Below, in pieces: positions 7,315 through 17,115 of a DNA stretch of 64,000 bases (positions are counted from its first letter, which is position 1; each line of letters begins with the position of its first letter). This DNA is from J014 sp964486055 (lineage in GTDB: Bacteria; Acidobacteriota; Blastocatellia; Pyrinomonadales; Pyrinomonadaceae): positions 32,235 to 96,234 of the forward strand of contig CAZALE010000009.1 of NCBI GenBank assembly GCA_964486055.1, in the 5' to 3' direction. The notes beneath the pieces were generated by a model. It had not been told where the DNA came from. It was given only the letters and a program-made list of their open reading frames with translations, and ran no database searches. Position numbers and translations under genes: made by a program.

Positions 7315-9579
7315 ATGACAACTGAGACAATAAGGATCACGATCAACGGGCAAGAGTTTGAGGTCCCGAAAGGCTCGCGTTTAATCGATGTGTGTCGCGA
7401 GAAGGGATTTGGTATTCCGTCGTTTTGCTACTACAGTGATTTGGCCTTGCAGGCTTCTTGTCGCATGTGTCTGGTTCGAATCGAGAAGATGCCGAAGCTA
7501 CAGACTGCATGCACTATCATATGCACCGATGGGATGGTAGTGACCACAAAGAGCGAAGAGATCGAAAAAGCCCAGCGCGCCATGGGAGAGTTCTTGCTAG
7601 CAAATCACCCATTGGATTGCCCAGTTTGCGACAGAGGTGGTGAATGTGAGCTTCAAGAGATGATCTTTGATTGGGGCGACCTGGAGGAGCGATTTACTGA
7701 ACGCAAGAATGCTCAACCTGAGAAATACCTGTCGCCAATAGTGGCAAATGATCCTCAGAGATGTATCTTATGTAAGCGTTGTACTAGAGTTTGTGAGGAG
7801 TGGATGGGTGAAGAAGCCATTGAAGCCGGTAATCGCGGAGTGAATACAGTCATAGGCACTTATGGTGGCTGGTTGAATTGCTCTCAATGTGGTAATTGCA
7901 TAGAGGTCTGTCCGACTGGTACTCTCCTCGATGGCGTCTATCGTCATGAGACAAGACCCTGGGAACTTGATCAGACTGTCTCCACGGACGTCTACGGTTC
8001 TGACGGAATGCAAATCTCCATAGGATCTCGCGGTGGTAAAGTTCACAGAATCGTTGCCCGGGATAGATACGTGAATGGTTTAAACGGAGAGTTTTTGGAT
8101 GTTAAAGCTAGATTTGCTCATGCTTTCATAAATCATGAAGATCGTTTAAAAACTCCTCTAATACGCTACAAAAAAGGCGGCAAACTCGTTCCTACCACTT
8201 GGGACGAAGCTTTGTCATTTGCAGGTGAAAAATTAAGGCAATATGGTAAGGACGCAGGAGTTATAGCCTCATGTCGTTTGACGAACGAAGCTATTTTCAC
8301 ATTGAAGCGATTTGCAACAGATGTGCTCGAGACATCACTTTATGCAGTATCTGACAAGTATGATCTAGCACCATTTTTCGATAATTTAAGTGCTCCGCTT
8401 TGTACACACAAAGAAATCAGATATGCTTCGACCCTGATTTTGATCGGAGGAGAGCCGGAGGAAGAGCAAACCTTTACAGCAAAACAGATGCGGCAAGCGG
8501 TGCGGAATGGTGGCGCAAAACTCATCATCATTAATGACACTCCGATACGCTTGAAGTCCTATGCCTCTCATTTTGTTCACGTAAATCCTCGTTCTTATGA
8601 TGCATTTGTGCTTGGCTTGATCGATAAGTCTTCACGACCAGAAGCTTGCAAAAAACTTGGGATAGATGAGGATGAACTCAAAGCCATCGAGGAAACCATA
8701 AATAATACCGTGGGAGATTTGATAATAATGTTTGGAGCAGATTTATCTGCTGAAGCCCAGGCTATACTTGCTAACTCGGCTCAGATTTTTGCTGGTGAAA
8801 ACCGGAGAGTTCTATTTCATCCTCTACCCCTATATAACAATTCAGTAGGTGCAAATGACATAATGCAGGGCAAGCAGCCATTAGTTGATGTCTTAAAAAG
8901 CAGCCGTGCACTCCTGATAGGTGGAAGCTTATATGAAGAACATGTTCATTATCTAGAGAAAAAAGAATTTGTAGTTGTTCAGGAGCTTTTTGAGACCGAA
9001 ACCACTAAGTACGCAGACGTGGTCTTGCCCGCATGCTCATTTGCTGAAGTAGACGGAACTTACACGAATAACACGGGATTTGTTCAGAGAGTCCGACAAG
9101 CAATAGAACCTCTGCATCAATCAAAACCTGATTGGATGATAACGTTTTTATTAGCGCGTCAGATGGGAGTTGATTTTGGTTATGATTTCTCAGCTTCTAC
9201 AGTGTTCAGACAGATAGCAGATTCTGTAAAGCCTTACGAGGGATTACGTTATCCTCATTTAAGAGACGAGTCTAAACCGGTTCAAGTCAAACATCAAATA
9301 TATCCTCCAAAGGATTTAAGCGCGCAGATTAATATCATTCGAGAGCGAATCAAGTCTCTTCCGGAATCAGTTCAGAAGATAGATACAACGCCGCGTGTCG
9401 GGCATAAACTACATCGTTTGACTACTCTGACCAGTAAAACGCCTGAATTTCATTTATTGGCTCATGGAAACCCCAAGCCAGAGAACGTATTTGTTTCACC
9501 GCTTTTGCAGTTCAATCTGGATGGGACGCCTAAGCAGGAAAGTTGGACTAAGGCCGTTGGCGTCGGAGATAGAGAGTGA
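7315..9579 (+). CDS. nuoG: NADH-quinone oxidoreductase subunit G
   Basis: Large 75-kDa-type subunit that carries the electron-transfer chain of iron-sulfur clusters. 754 residues. The N-terminal ferredoxin-like [2Fe-2S] domain has Cys near residues 38, 49 and 52 (SCRMC). The HPLDCPVCDRGGECEL motif (near 98-113) holds the His-ligated cluster, and CILCKRCTRVCEE (near 149-161) and CSQCGNCIEVCP (near 192-203) hold [4Fe-4S] clusters. The rest is a molybdopterin-oxidoreductase-like domain used structurally. GGGAAG precedes the ATG. No frame damage is seen. Confidence 0.97.
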   Translation: MTTETIRITINGQEFEVPKGSRLIDVCREKGFGIPSFCYYSDLALQASCRMCLVRIEKMPKLQTACTIICTDGMVVTTKSEEIEKAQRAMGEFLLANHPLDCPVCDRGGECELQEMIFDWGDLEERFTERKNAQPEKYLSPIVANDPQRCILCKRCTRVCEEWMGEEAIEAGNRGVNTVIGTYGGWLNCSQCGNCIEVCPTGTLLDGVYRHETRPWELDQTVSTDVYGSDGMQISIGSRGGKVHRIVARDRYVNGLNGEFLDVKARFAHAFINHEDRLKTPLIRYKKGGKLVPTTWDEALSFAGEKLRQYGKDAGVIASCRLTNEAIFTLKRFATDVLETSLYAVSDKYDLAPFFDNLSAPLCTHKEIRYASTLILIGGEPEEEQTFTAKQMRQAVRNGGAKLIIINDTPIRLKSYASHFVHVNPRSYDAFVLGLIDKSSRPEACKKLGIDEDELKAIEETINNTVGDLIIMFGADLSAEAQAILANSAQIFAGENRRVLFHPLPLYNNSVGANDIMQGKQPLVDVLKSSRALLIGGSLYEEHVHYLEKKEFVVVQELFETETTKYADVVLPACSFAEVDGTYTNNTGFVQRVRQAIEPLHQSKPDWMITFLLARQMGVDFGYDFSASTVFRQIADSVKPYEGLRYPHLRDESKPVQVKHQIYPPKDLSAQINIIRERIKSLPESVQKIDTTPRVGHKLHRLTTLTSKTPEFHLLAHGNPKPENVFVSPLLQFNLDGTPKQESWTKAVGVGDRE

Positions 9580-9619
9580 TTTGTTAAATTAAGATTTTTC
9601 TGGTAACTTTTAAACCTTT

Positions 9620-10708
9620 ATGGAAGAAATAATACGTTTGACCTTCCCAGTAATCGTTTATTTCGCCGCCATTTTCTTAGCCTTCAATGGTGTGTTGATA
9701 ATAGTTGCTTACACTGTTTTGGCGGAAAGAAAGATATTAGGTTGGATTCAAGGTAGAATTGGTCCTAATCGCGTCGGACCATGGGGTTTGTTGCAGCCAT
9801 TCGCTGATTTGCTCAAATTTATTTTCAAAGAAGAGATAGCTCCTGATAAATCTACAAAGTTTGTGTATTATCTCGCTCCACTTATCGCTCTGATTTGTGC
9901 TTTAATGCCCATAATTGTATATCCGTTTGGACCTCCCATAAAAACCGTGGATTGGAGCTTTCTACCATATGGTTTAGGAGAGGGAGTCAGAGAGTTACCG
10001 CTAAGAATAGCAGATTTTGACGTCGCGCTTTTATATGTTTTGGCAATCACCTCAGTTGGAGTATACGGTATAGCGCTTGCTGGCTGGGCTTCAAATTCAA
10101 AGTATTCGCTGATGGGTGGATTACGCTCCTCGGCTCAAATGATATCATACGAGTTAGCAATGGGGGCGTCGGTATTAGGGGTCGTGATGATGGCTGGAAG
10201 CCTAAGTATAGGCAAGATAATTCAGGCACAAACTCAGTATCCGACAAAATGGTTCATCATACCTCAGTTTGTTGGATTTTTAGTTTTTCTCACTGCGGCG
10301 TTTGCCGAAACTAACCGCGTGCCTTTTGACCTTCCGGAGGCTGAAACTGAATTGGTGGCTGGCTTCCACACTGAATACTCAGCTCTAAAATTTGCCCTAT
10401 TTTTCATGGCTGAGTATGTAAACATGTTCACGGTGTCAGTCATGTGCACTACACTTTTTCTCGGTGGATGGTATATCCCAGGTCTCAGTTACATATTTGA
10501 ATACGGAAGTATTCCTTACGCAATCGTCAGTCACATAGGGTTTCTATTGAAGATATTTTTCTTTTTGTTTCTCTACATATGGGTGCGTGGGACGCTTCCG
10601 CGCTTCCGGTTTGATCAATTGATGAGTTTTGGCTGGAAATTCCTGCTTCCCGTGGCTATCGGTAATTTGGTTTTTACGATCATAATGGTCTATCTTGGAA
10701 TTTTTTAG
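9620..10708 (+). CDS. nuoH: NADH-quinone oxidoreductase subunit H
   Basis: Membrane subunit that links the quinone chamber to the antiporter-like subunits. 362 residues with about eight or nine hydrophobic helices. Conserved stretches include ERKILGWIQGRIGPNRVGP (near 37-55) and the acidic loop PFDLPEAETELVAGFHTEYS (near 236-255), which lines the quinone cavity. No clear Shine-Dalgarno sequence precedes the ATG; the 40-nt gap after nuoG is the widest in this part. The next gene, 5 nt downstream, is nuoJ, not nuoI. Confidence 0.97.
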   Translation: MEEIIRLTFPVIVYFAAIFLAFNGVLIIVAYTVLAERKILGWIQGRIGPNRVGPWGLLQPFADLLKFIFKEEIAPDKSTKFVYYLAPLIALICALMPIIVYPFGPPIKTVDWSFLPYGLGEGVRELPLRIADFDVALLYVLAITSVGVYGIALAGWASNSKYSLMGGLRSSAQMISYELAMGASVLGVVMMAGSLSIGKIIQAQTQYPTKWFIIPQFVGFLVFLTAAFAETNRVPFDLPEAETELVAGFHTEYSALKFALFFMAEYVNMFTVSVMCTTLFLGGWYIPGLSYIFEYGSIPYAIVSHIGFLLKIFFFLFLYIWVRGTLPRFRFDQLMSFGWKFLLPVAIGNLVFTIIMVYLGIF

Positions 10709-10713
10709 TCGTT

Positions 10714-11247
10714 ATGGTGTCAATACTCTTTTTCTTGTTTGCTGGCTTAGCAATAGCTTGTTCGATTTTAATGGTTTATCACAAAAACCCTCTTTATAGT
10801 GCAATTTCCTTAATCGGGGTTTTTATTGCGCTCGCATGCATATATGTTTTGCTAGCAGCACCTTTTATCGCCGCTGTTCAGGTATTAGTTTATGCTGGCG
10901 CTATAATGGTCCTGGTTATATTTGTCATAATGCTTCTTAACCTGGAAGAGGATAAGCAGTTAACAAGACTTCGATACTTATACCTGGTTGGAATTTTCCT
11001 AGGACTTGCACTACTACTGCAGACGTTTTTTATATATCACGCTATTATAAAAACGCCCAACCAAAAACCAGAACAGGAGGCCACAGCCGGCTTAACCTTA
11101 AATATTGGGAGAGCAATGTTTACTGAATACTTGTTACCTGTAGAGATAGCTGGGGTTTTATTGTTAATGGCAATCGTCGGTGCGATGATTTTATCCCGTA
11201 GAGGTGAACAAGTAAAGACAGAAGAGTTTAAAGCAAGAGAGGATTAG
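10714..11247 (+). CDS. nuoJ: NADH-quinone oxidoreductase subunit J
   Basis: Membrane subunit with the pi-bulge helix implicated in proton-pumping coupling. 177 residues, five hydrophobic helices. The conserved AVQVLVYAGAIMVLVIFVIM segment (about residues 54-73) includes the characteristic YAGAIMVL. The last helix EIAGVLLLMAIVGAMIL is also typical. It starts 5 nt after nuoH, exactly where nuoI usually stands, and ends 3 nt before nuoK. Confidence 0.96.
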   Translation: MVSILFFLFAGLAIACSILMVYHKNPLYSAISLIGVFIALACIYVLLAAPFIAAVQVLVYAGAIMVLVIFVIMLLNLEEDKQLTRLRYLYLVGIFLGLALLLQTFFIYHAIIKTPNQKPEQEATAGLTLNIGRAMFTEYLLPVEIAGVLLLMAIVGAMILSRRGEQVKTEEFKARED

Positions 11248-11250
11248 TCT

Positions 11251-11556
11251 ATGGAGCCTAGTTTAGCAAGCTATTTAGCTCTATCCGGTATTTTGTTCAC
11301 GATCGGTGCAGTCGGTGTGATTGTAAAGCGCAATGCTATAGGAATGTTCATGTGCATCGAGCTGATGCTCAATGCAGTGAACGTCACTTTTGTTGGTTTT
11401 TCGCGGTTTTATAATGACTCTACAGGGCAGCTTTTCGTCTTCATGGTAATGAGCGTTGCAGCCGCGGAAGCCGCCATAGGTTTGGGGATTATAATAGCCT
11501 TTTTCAGAAACCGTGTATCGGTTGATGTAGATGATGCAAGTCTTTTGAAGAATTAG
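11251..11556 (+). CDS. nuoK: NADH-quinone oxidoreductase subunit K
   Basis: Small membrane subunit of the proton-translocation chain. 101 residues and three transmembrane helices, the universal NuoK size. The second helix contains the conserved glutamate in MFMCIELMLNAVN (near residue 36), and the third has the second buried Glu in AAEAAIGLGIIIAFFR (near 72). It overlaps nothing and follows nuoJ after 3 nt, suggesting coupled translation. Confidence 0.97.
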   Translation: MEPSLASYLALSGILFTIGAVGVIVKRNAIGMFMCIELMLNAVNVTFVGFSRFYNDSTGQLFVFMVMSVAAAEAAIGLGIIIAFFRNRVSVDVDDASLLKN

Positions 11557-11579
11557 AGGAAGAATCTAAGAATAGGAAG

Positions 11580-13751
11580 ATGATGGAAAATAACTTCTTA
11601 AGTCTCATAATTTTCGCCCCTCTGGTCGGAGCTGTAGTCAACTGGTTGATCGGCAGGCGCCTCAAGAGCGAGGTTTTTAGTGGCACTGTAGCATGTGCAT
11701 CAGTCGGTGTGTCTGCCTTCGTGGCATTCATGATAGCCTTTGGAATAGGGACACCACACGAAGGCGCTCTCTTCATGCCCGAGGGTAAACCAATTCTTGA
11801 CCACATATGGACGTGGATCGAGGTTGGAAAATTTCGCGCTGATTTTGCCCTCGCAATGGATCGCCTGTCAGCTATCTACGCTCTTTTCGTCACTTTCGTC
11901 GGTCTATTGATTCACGTTTTTGCCACAGGATACATGCATGAGGATGAAGGCTATTACCGCTTCTTCGCCTACATGAATCTTTTCATGTTCTCAATGTTAA
12001 CTTTAGTGTTGGCTGATAACTTTCTTCTCATGTTTGTTGGCTGGGAGGGTGTAGGACTCTGTTCTTATCTTCTGATTGGTTATTACATTAAATGGGATAC
12101 GGCCAGACGCGCGGCTAAAAAAGCGTTCGTAATGAACAGAATAGGTGACTGGGGCGTGATAATGGGCGTCTTGCTAATATTTACTCTCACGGGTTCAGTA
12201 TCGTTTTTTGATAAGAGCGTTGATGGCGTAACGATTAATAGTGCGTTGAGACTGATCAGCCAGATGCCATCGGAGTCATTTAACCTAGCCGCAATTTTTG
12301 CTGGAGGAATAACCTCAGCTGCGGTATTGCTTTTTATCGGGGCAACTGGTAAATCGGCTCAGATTCCATTATTCACATGGTTACCTGACGCGATGGCGGG
12401 CCCCACACCGGTATCAGCATTGATTCACGCGGCTACAATGGTAACGGCAGGGGTTTACATGGTGGTTAGATGTAATGCGATCTATCAAAATGCTCCGTCT
12501 GCCATGATGTTAGTTGCTGTTATTGGATGCGCTACTGCTCTTTTTGCTGCAACTATCGGCTTAGCTCAGAATGATATAAAGAAGGTTTTGGCATACTCGA
12601 CCGTCTCACAACTAGGCTATATGTTTTTAGCATGTGGCGTTGGGGCTTTTATCGCAGCCATCTTTCATGTCATGACTCATGCATTCTTTAAGGCTCTACT
12701 ATTTCTTGGTTCTGGCTCAGTAATTCATGGAATGCATCACGAACAAGACATGCGGCGAATGGGAAATCTTAAAAAGTATATGCCCATTACGTTTGCGACG
12801 ATGGTCACCGGTTGGCTTGCAATAGCTGGCATTCCCATATTTTCTGGATTCTTCTCCAAGGATGAAATTCTCTATAAGACCTTTGCTGCCTCGAATCTTC
12901 CTGAAAATTTGAATTATGTATTATGGGCAATTGCACTACTCACGGCTGTGCTGACAGCAGTTTACATGACGAGAATGATGGTGATGACGTTTTGGGGTGA
13001 GGAGAGATTTGATCTTCAGTTGCCAGAAAAATCTGATACGCCTTTTGATGATGAACATTCAGAAGGACATCATGAAAGTCATCATCATAAGCCTCATGAG
13101 TCTCCGCTTGTGATGACAATTCCGCTGATAATCTTAGCTTTTCTTTCTACATTCGGTGGGCTAGTGGGCGTTCCTTACGCTCTTAGCTCTTTGGTCGGAC
13201 TCAAGGACGTTAATGTGTTTGAGCACGTTCTAGAGCCTGTCATCGTAAAATCAAAGACTACCAGTGAAAAAACTGCTCATTCCTCAACTGAAACACATGA
13301 GCATTCTATCTCTACTAAGCTTGATAAGCAGTTGCTACATTCCTTAGAAGAACATCATTCTGAAGAAGAGATACGAACGGAAAGGTTTTTAGCTGGTCTT
13401 TCTGTAATTCTAGCTCTGAGCGGAATAGGGGTAGGTTGGGTTCTGTTCATCAAGAATCCTCTCAGGCAAATGCCGAAGATTTTGGAGCGTAAATGGTATG
13501 TGGATGAAATATACAATGGTCTGATAGTCGATCCCATCACGAACTTCTCACGCAGCACTCTCTGGAAAAGAATAGACGTCGGTTTTGTTGATGGGATTGT
13601 TAATGGTGCAGGTGCTTTTATCGCGGGACTTGCAGCGGCGGCTCGCAAAGTTCAGTTTGGTTTTGTCAGAAGTTATGCGGCTTTTATGCTGCTAGGTGCT
13701 TTGATCTTACTGGGTTACTTTATTTACTACGGATTGAGAATGCTTCAATAG
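11580..13751 (+). CDS. nuoL: NADH-quinone oxidoreductase subunit L
   Basis: Distal antiporter-like proton-pumping subunit with the long lateral helix at its C terminus. 723 residues, longer than the usual 610-650. The proton-channel core includes VGWEGVGLCSYLLIG near residue 153 and WLPDAMAGPTPVSALIHAAT near 265-284. The additional length lies between the core and the last helices: a His-rich stretch (EHSEGHHESHHHKPHESP, near 490-507) and a second His/Glu/Ser-rich stretch near 560-600. Two ATGs stand next to each other (11580 and 11583); AGGAAG favours the second slightly. Confidence 0.97.
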   Translation: MMENNFLSLIIFAPLVGAVVNWLIGRRLKSEVFSGTVACASVGVSAFVAFMIAFGIGTPHEGALFMPEGKPILDHIWTWIEVGKFRADFALAMDRLSAIYALFVTFVGLLIHVFATGYMHEDEGYYRFFAYMNLFMFSMLTLVLADNFLLMFVGWEGVGLCSYLLIGYYIKWDTARRAAKKAFVMNRIGDWGVIMGVLLIFTLTGSVSFFDKSVDGVTINSALRLISQMPSESFNLAAIFAGGITSAAVLLFIGATGKSAQIPLFTWLPDAMAGPTPVSALIHAATMVTAGVYMVVRCNAIYQNAPSAMMLVAVIGCATALFAATIGLAQNDIKKVLAYSTVSQLGYMFLACGVGAFIAAIFHVMTHAFFKALLFLGSGSVIHGMHHEQDMRRMGNLKKYMPITFATMVTGWLAIAGIPIFSGFFSKDEILYKTFAASNLPENLNYVLWAIALLTAVLTAVYMTRMMVMTFWGEERFDLQLPEKSDTPFDDEHSEGHHESHHHKPHESPLVMTIPLIILAFLSTFGGLVGVPYALSSLVGLKDVNVFEHVLEPVIVKSKTTSEKTAHSSTETHEHSISTKLDKQLLHSLEEHHSEEEIRTERFLAGLSVILALSGIGVGWVLFIKNPLRQMPKILERKWYVDEIYNGLIVDPITNFSRSTLWKRIDVGFVDGIVNGAGAFIAGLAAAARKVQFGFVRSYAAFMLLGALILLGYFIYYGLRMLQ

Positions 13752-13754
13752 CCT

Positions 13755-15335
13755 ATGAATTTCTTAGTGGAAAATTTACTGACCGTTTTGATAGTACTGC
13801 CGACATTGGGCGCGTTAGCGCTCATAGGACATGTTTTGTTTTGGAAACGAGAAAGTCACCTGAAGTGGTTAGCTCTGATCGTAACATTTGCTGAATTTCT
13901 CCTTTCATTATTCTTGCTTTCAGAAGCAAAACCATCATCATCTGGTTTTTACTTTGAGAAAAACGTACCGTGGATAGCCTCAATTGGAACTAACTATCAT
14001 GTTGGGGTTGATGGATTAAGTCTTTGGCTAATTTTGTTAACTACCTTTATAATGCCAATCACAATACTCTCTACTTGGCAAGCGGTTGATAAACGTCCGA
14101 CGGCTTTCTATGTGTTTTTATTGCTGCTCGAAAGTGCAATGATTGGCACTTTCGCATCGCTTGATCTTCTGCTGTTTTATCTATTTTTTGAAGCCTCGTT
14201 AGTCCCGATGTTTTTCTTGATTGGGATATGGGGTAGCGATAATAGAATTTACTCAGCAGTTAAGTTCTTCATATACACTGCAATTGGCAGTCTTCTGATG
14301 CTGGTTGCGATCTTAGCTCTTTACTTTTTGCATCAAGACGCAACCGGTATTGGTACTTTTGATTACATAACGATATTAAATTCAATGCGCATTGGTAATC
14401 TGATTTTAACTGCTCAAACTGGGGCGCTTTTATTTTGGGCGTTTGCTATAGCTTTTTCAATAAAGGTGCCGTTGTTTCCAGTCCACACATGGCTTCCGGA
14501 TGCTCACACTGATGCGCCGACCGCAGGGTCCGTTATACTTGCTGCTATCCTTCTAAAGATGGGAACCTACGGATTGATGAGATTTAATTTCATGCTTTTC
14601 CCCGAGGCTTCTCGAGAGTATGCATACGTATTTATCATTCTGGCATTGATTGGTATAACTTATGGCGCTTTGGTTGCAATGGTCCAACCAGATATAAAAA
14701 GACTTGTTGCATACTCCTCAGTGGCTCACATGGGATTTGTCGTATTAGGAATGTTCTCATTCACGGAGCAGGGAATGCAAGGGGCGTTATATCAGATGTT
14801 GAACCACGGAGTATCGACCGGAGCACTCTTCCTTTTGGTCGGATACATCTACGAGAGAAGACATACAAGGCAGATAGATGAATTCGGTGGTTTGGCTAAT
14901 GTAATGCCCATCTATGCAACGATTTTTGTAATTACGGCAATGTCCTCAATCGGATTACCTTTTTTGAACGGTTTCGTGGGTGAGTTTTTGATAATGCTTG
15001 GCTCATGGACCTCACAGACGATGTCACATCCATGGATAACTACAATGATAGCCGGTACTGGAGTGATTTTTGCAGCCGTCTACTTGCTATGGATGATTCA
15101 GAGAGTCTTTTTTGGAAAGGTCACAAACGAGAAGAATAAATATCTTCCAGATTTGAATCTTAGGGAGATAGGTTTGATAACCCCATTGGTTTTTCTAATG
15201 GTTTTCATGGGAGTCTATCCGTCACCATTTTTAAATAGATCAAAGGAAACCATTTTAACTATTCAGAAACGCATTATTGGTGCCGAAAAAGGTGGAACCT
15301 TTTCAGCGCTTCCAGAGAATAAAAAGCTTAATTAA
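13755..15335 (+). CDS. nuoM: NADH-quinone oxidoreductase subunit M
   Basis: Second antiporter-like membrane subunit of complex I. 526 residues, about fourteen hydrophobic helices. Diagnostic segments are FEASLVPMFFLIGIWG (near residue 146), with the conserved Glu, and PLFPVHTWLPDAHTDAPTAG (near 239-258), followed by the KMGTYGLMRF helix. It begins 3 nt after nuoL and is followed 11 nt later by nuoN. Confidence 0.97.
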   Translation: MNFLVENLLTVLIVLPTLGALALIGHVLFWKRESHLKWLALIVTFAEFLLSLFLLSEAKPSSSGFYFEKNVPWIASIGTNYHVGVDGLSLWLILLTTFIMPITILSTWQAVDKRPTAFYVFLLLLESAMIGTFASLDLLLFYLFFEASLVPMFFLIGIWGSDNRIYSAVKFFIYTAIGSLLMLVAILALYFLHQDATGIGTFDYITILNSMRIGNLILTAQTGALLFWAFAIAFSIKVPLFPVHTWLPDAHTDAPTAGSVILAAILLKMGTYGLMRFNFMLFPEASREYAYVFIILALIGITYGALVAMVQPDIKRLVAYSSVAHMGFVVLGMFSFTEQGMQGALYQMLNHGVSTGALFLLVGYIYERRHTRQIDEFGGLANVMPIYATIFVITAMSSIGLPFLNGFVGEFLIMLGSWTSQTMSHPWITTMIAGTGVIFAAVYLLWMIQRVFFGKVTNEKNKYLPDLNLREIGLITPLVFLMVFMGVYPSPFLNRSKETILTIQKRIIGAEKGGTFSALPENKKLN

Positions 15336-15346
15336 GTTCGTTGCAT

Positions 15347-16894
15347 ATGATTTTAAGTCTTGTAAATCCCGATGTTAATCTTTGGATCATACTGCCTGAG
15401 ATCATTCTGGCGATTTTTGGCACGATAGTAATGTTGTACGATTGTTTCGTATCGAAAAACCACAAAGTCACAGGCACAATCGCAATGCTAGGTGTTACTC
15501 TAGCAACGGCTGCCATCTTTTGGTTATGGCTTTTTGCTGGTGAGACGGTACCTGTGCGTGCCTGGAATGGAATGATTGTCACTGATATTCTACGTCTTAG
15601 TTTTTCGATCACCTTTTTGATCACAACGGCTCTTACCATTTTGATCTCTACCGTTTGGATTGAGAGGGAGGATGTATCAGCAGGTGAATATCATAGCCTG
15701 TTATTGTTTGCCACATTTGGAATGCTATTGATGGCTGCGGGAAATGATTTGGTGATAATATTCTTGGGGCTAGAAACTCTATCGTTGGCTAGTTACGTAA
15801 TGGTTGGATTAAGAAAAACTGATCTACGCTCAAACGAGGCCTCTATAAAGTATTTCGTACTAGGTTCATTCGCCTCAGCATTTTTGTTGTATGGAATGGC
15901 ACTCATCTATGGAGCAACCGCCTCTACAAACATAACTGAAATAGCAACTAAGATAGCCAATGCCAATTTCCCCGCATTGTTATTGGTTGGTGGCGCGATG
16001 ATGATAATTGGCTTTGGATTTAAAATCGCAAGCGTTCCTTTCCATATATGGACTCCGGACGTTTATGAGGGTGCACCTACACCGATAATGGCTTTCATGG
16101 CAGCTGGACCAAAGGCTGCAGCTTTTGCCTCATTCATGAGGGTCTTCGTGCTAGGTTTTCCCTTGATCTCGGGAGTCCAAGCGTCAGCGTTTCTGCACGA
16201 ATCTTGGGTTTCTGCATTAAGCATCATGGCAATTTTAACCATGACTTTTGGTAACATAGTGGCAATTGTGCAGAACAACGTCAAGAGGATGCTTGCTTAT
16301 TCTTCAATTGCTCACGCTGGCTATGCCATGATTGGCTTTATAGGTGCCGGTGTTGCTAAAACGGTCGAGGCAAGAGACGAAGCCATAGCCGCAGTAGCTT
16401 TTTACATGTTAGGATATGCGATAACGAATCTAGGTGCTTTAGCTATCGTGACGTTGCTGGCACAGAAAAACGATCGCAGAACTGATTTCGAGGATTACAA
16501 TGGCATAGGGTTTCGCTCACCGATCCTTTCGTTTTCTTTATCGATATTCATGTTATCCCTGATAGGCTTACCACTTACCGCAGGATTCATCGGAAAAGTT
16601 CTGGTCTTTCGTCCTGCCATCGAGGCTCAAGATGCGTTTTTGACTTTTCTGGTGGTTATGGCAGTCATAAACACAGCGATTTCAGCTTATTATTACTTGC
16701 GTTTAATCGTGGTAATGTTTTTCAGAGAAAGAACTACAGACTGGATGGCGCCGCAATTATCGTCGGCGGTGGCGGCGGTCTTACTCATAACTCTTGTAGG
16801 AGTCTTTTATCTAGGGATTTTTGGTGATAACGTCATAAAGCTTTTCAAAAACATCCCAGTGGCTAGCGGAGTGAAAGCTGAGATTGCAAAATGA
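15347..16894 (+). CDS. nuoN: NADH-quinone oxidoreductase subunit N
   Basis: Third antiporter-like subunit and last gene of the nuo operon. 515 residues. LGLETLSLASYVMVGLRK (near 142-159) and ASVPFHIWTPDVYEGAPTP (near 228-246) are the family signatures. The frame extends 2 codons upstream to a TTG at 15341; the ATG at 15347 is preferred because the family begins close to it, although no good ribosome binding site is present. A hairpin resembling a terminator follows 56 nt after the stop. Confidence 0.96.
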   Translation: MILSLVNPDVNLWIILPEIILAIFGTIVMLYDCFVSKNHKVTGTIAMLGVTLATAAIFWLWLFAGETVPVRAWNGMIVTDILRLSFSITFLITTALTILISTVWIEREDVSAGEYHSLLLFATFGMLLMAAGNDLVIIFLGLETLSLASYVMVGLRKTDLRSNEASIKYFVLGSFASAFLLYGMALIYGATASTNITEIATKIANANFPALLLVGGAMMIIGFGFKIASVPFHIWTPDVYEGAPTPIMAFMAAGPKAAAFASFMRVFVLGFPLISGVQASAFLHESWVSALSIMAILTMTFGNIVAIVQNNVKRMLAYSSIAHAGYAMIGFIGAGVAKTVEARDEAIAAVAFYMLGYAITNLGALAIVTLLAQKNDRRTDFEDYNGIGFRSPILSFSLSIFMLSLIGLPLTAGFIGKVLVFRPAIEAQDAFLTFLVVMAVINTAISAYYYLRLIVVMFFRERTTDWMAPQLSSAVAAVLLITLVGVFYLGIFGDNVIKLFKNIPVASGVKAEIAK

Positions 16895-16949
16895 TTCCTT
16901 AGAGCTTAACTTAAATTCACCACCCACACGCTTTTGTGTACTAGAATGG

Positions 16950-16986
16950 CAGCCTTACTGGCAGCATTGAATTAGGCTGTTTTTTT
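16950..16986 (+). terminator. Putative terminator of the nuo operon
   Basis: CAGCCT (16950-16955) pairs with AGGCTG (16974-16979) around an 18-nt loop, followed immediately by seven T (16980-16986). The stem is short and the loop large, so strength is uncertain, but the location after nuoN and the T tract fit an intrinsic terminator. Confidence 0.5.
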
Positions 16987-17115
16987 AGTGCACTTTTCTT
17001 GACTAATACTCTTTATATTTAAAATGCTCTCAATCAGCACTATTTTCTTTAATGCTATCTGCATAACGTGCTAAAATTACGGGTGCTCTTGGAAATTCCA
17101 TGGGAGAAATTTTTA

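Noticed and set aside
10700..10720. nuoI hidden as a short or frameshifted gene between nuoH and nuoJ
   Set aside because: The gap is 5 nt and no CxxCxxCxxxCP pair occurs in any frame nearby; there is simply no room.
16999..17025. TTGACT/TAAAAT pair ahead of the PilZ gene as a promoter
   Set aside because: The spacing is only 15 nt and the boxes are embedded in AT-rich sequence, so I did not list it as a feature.
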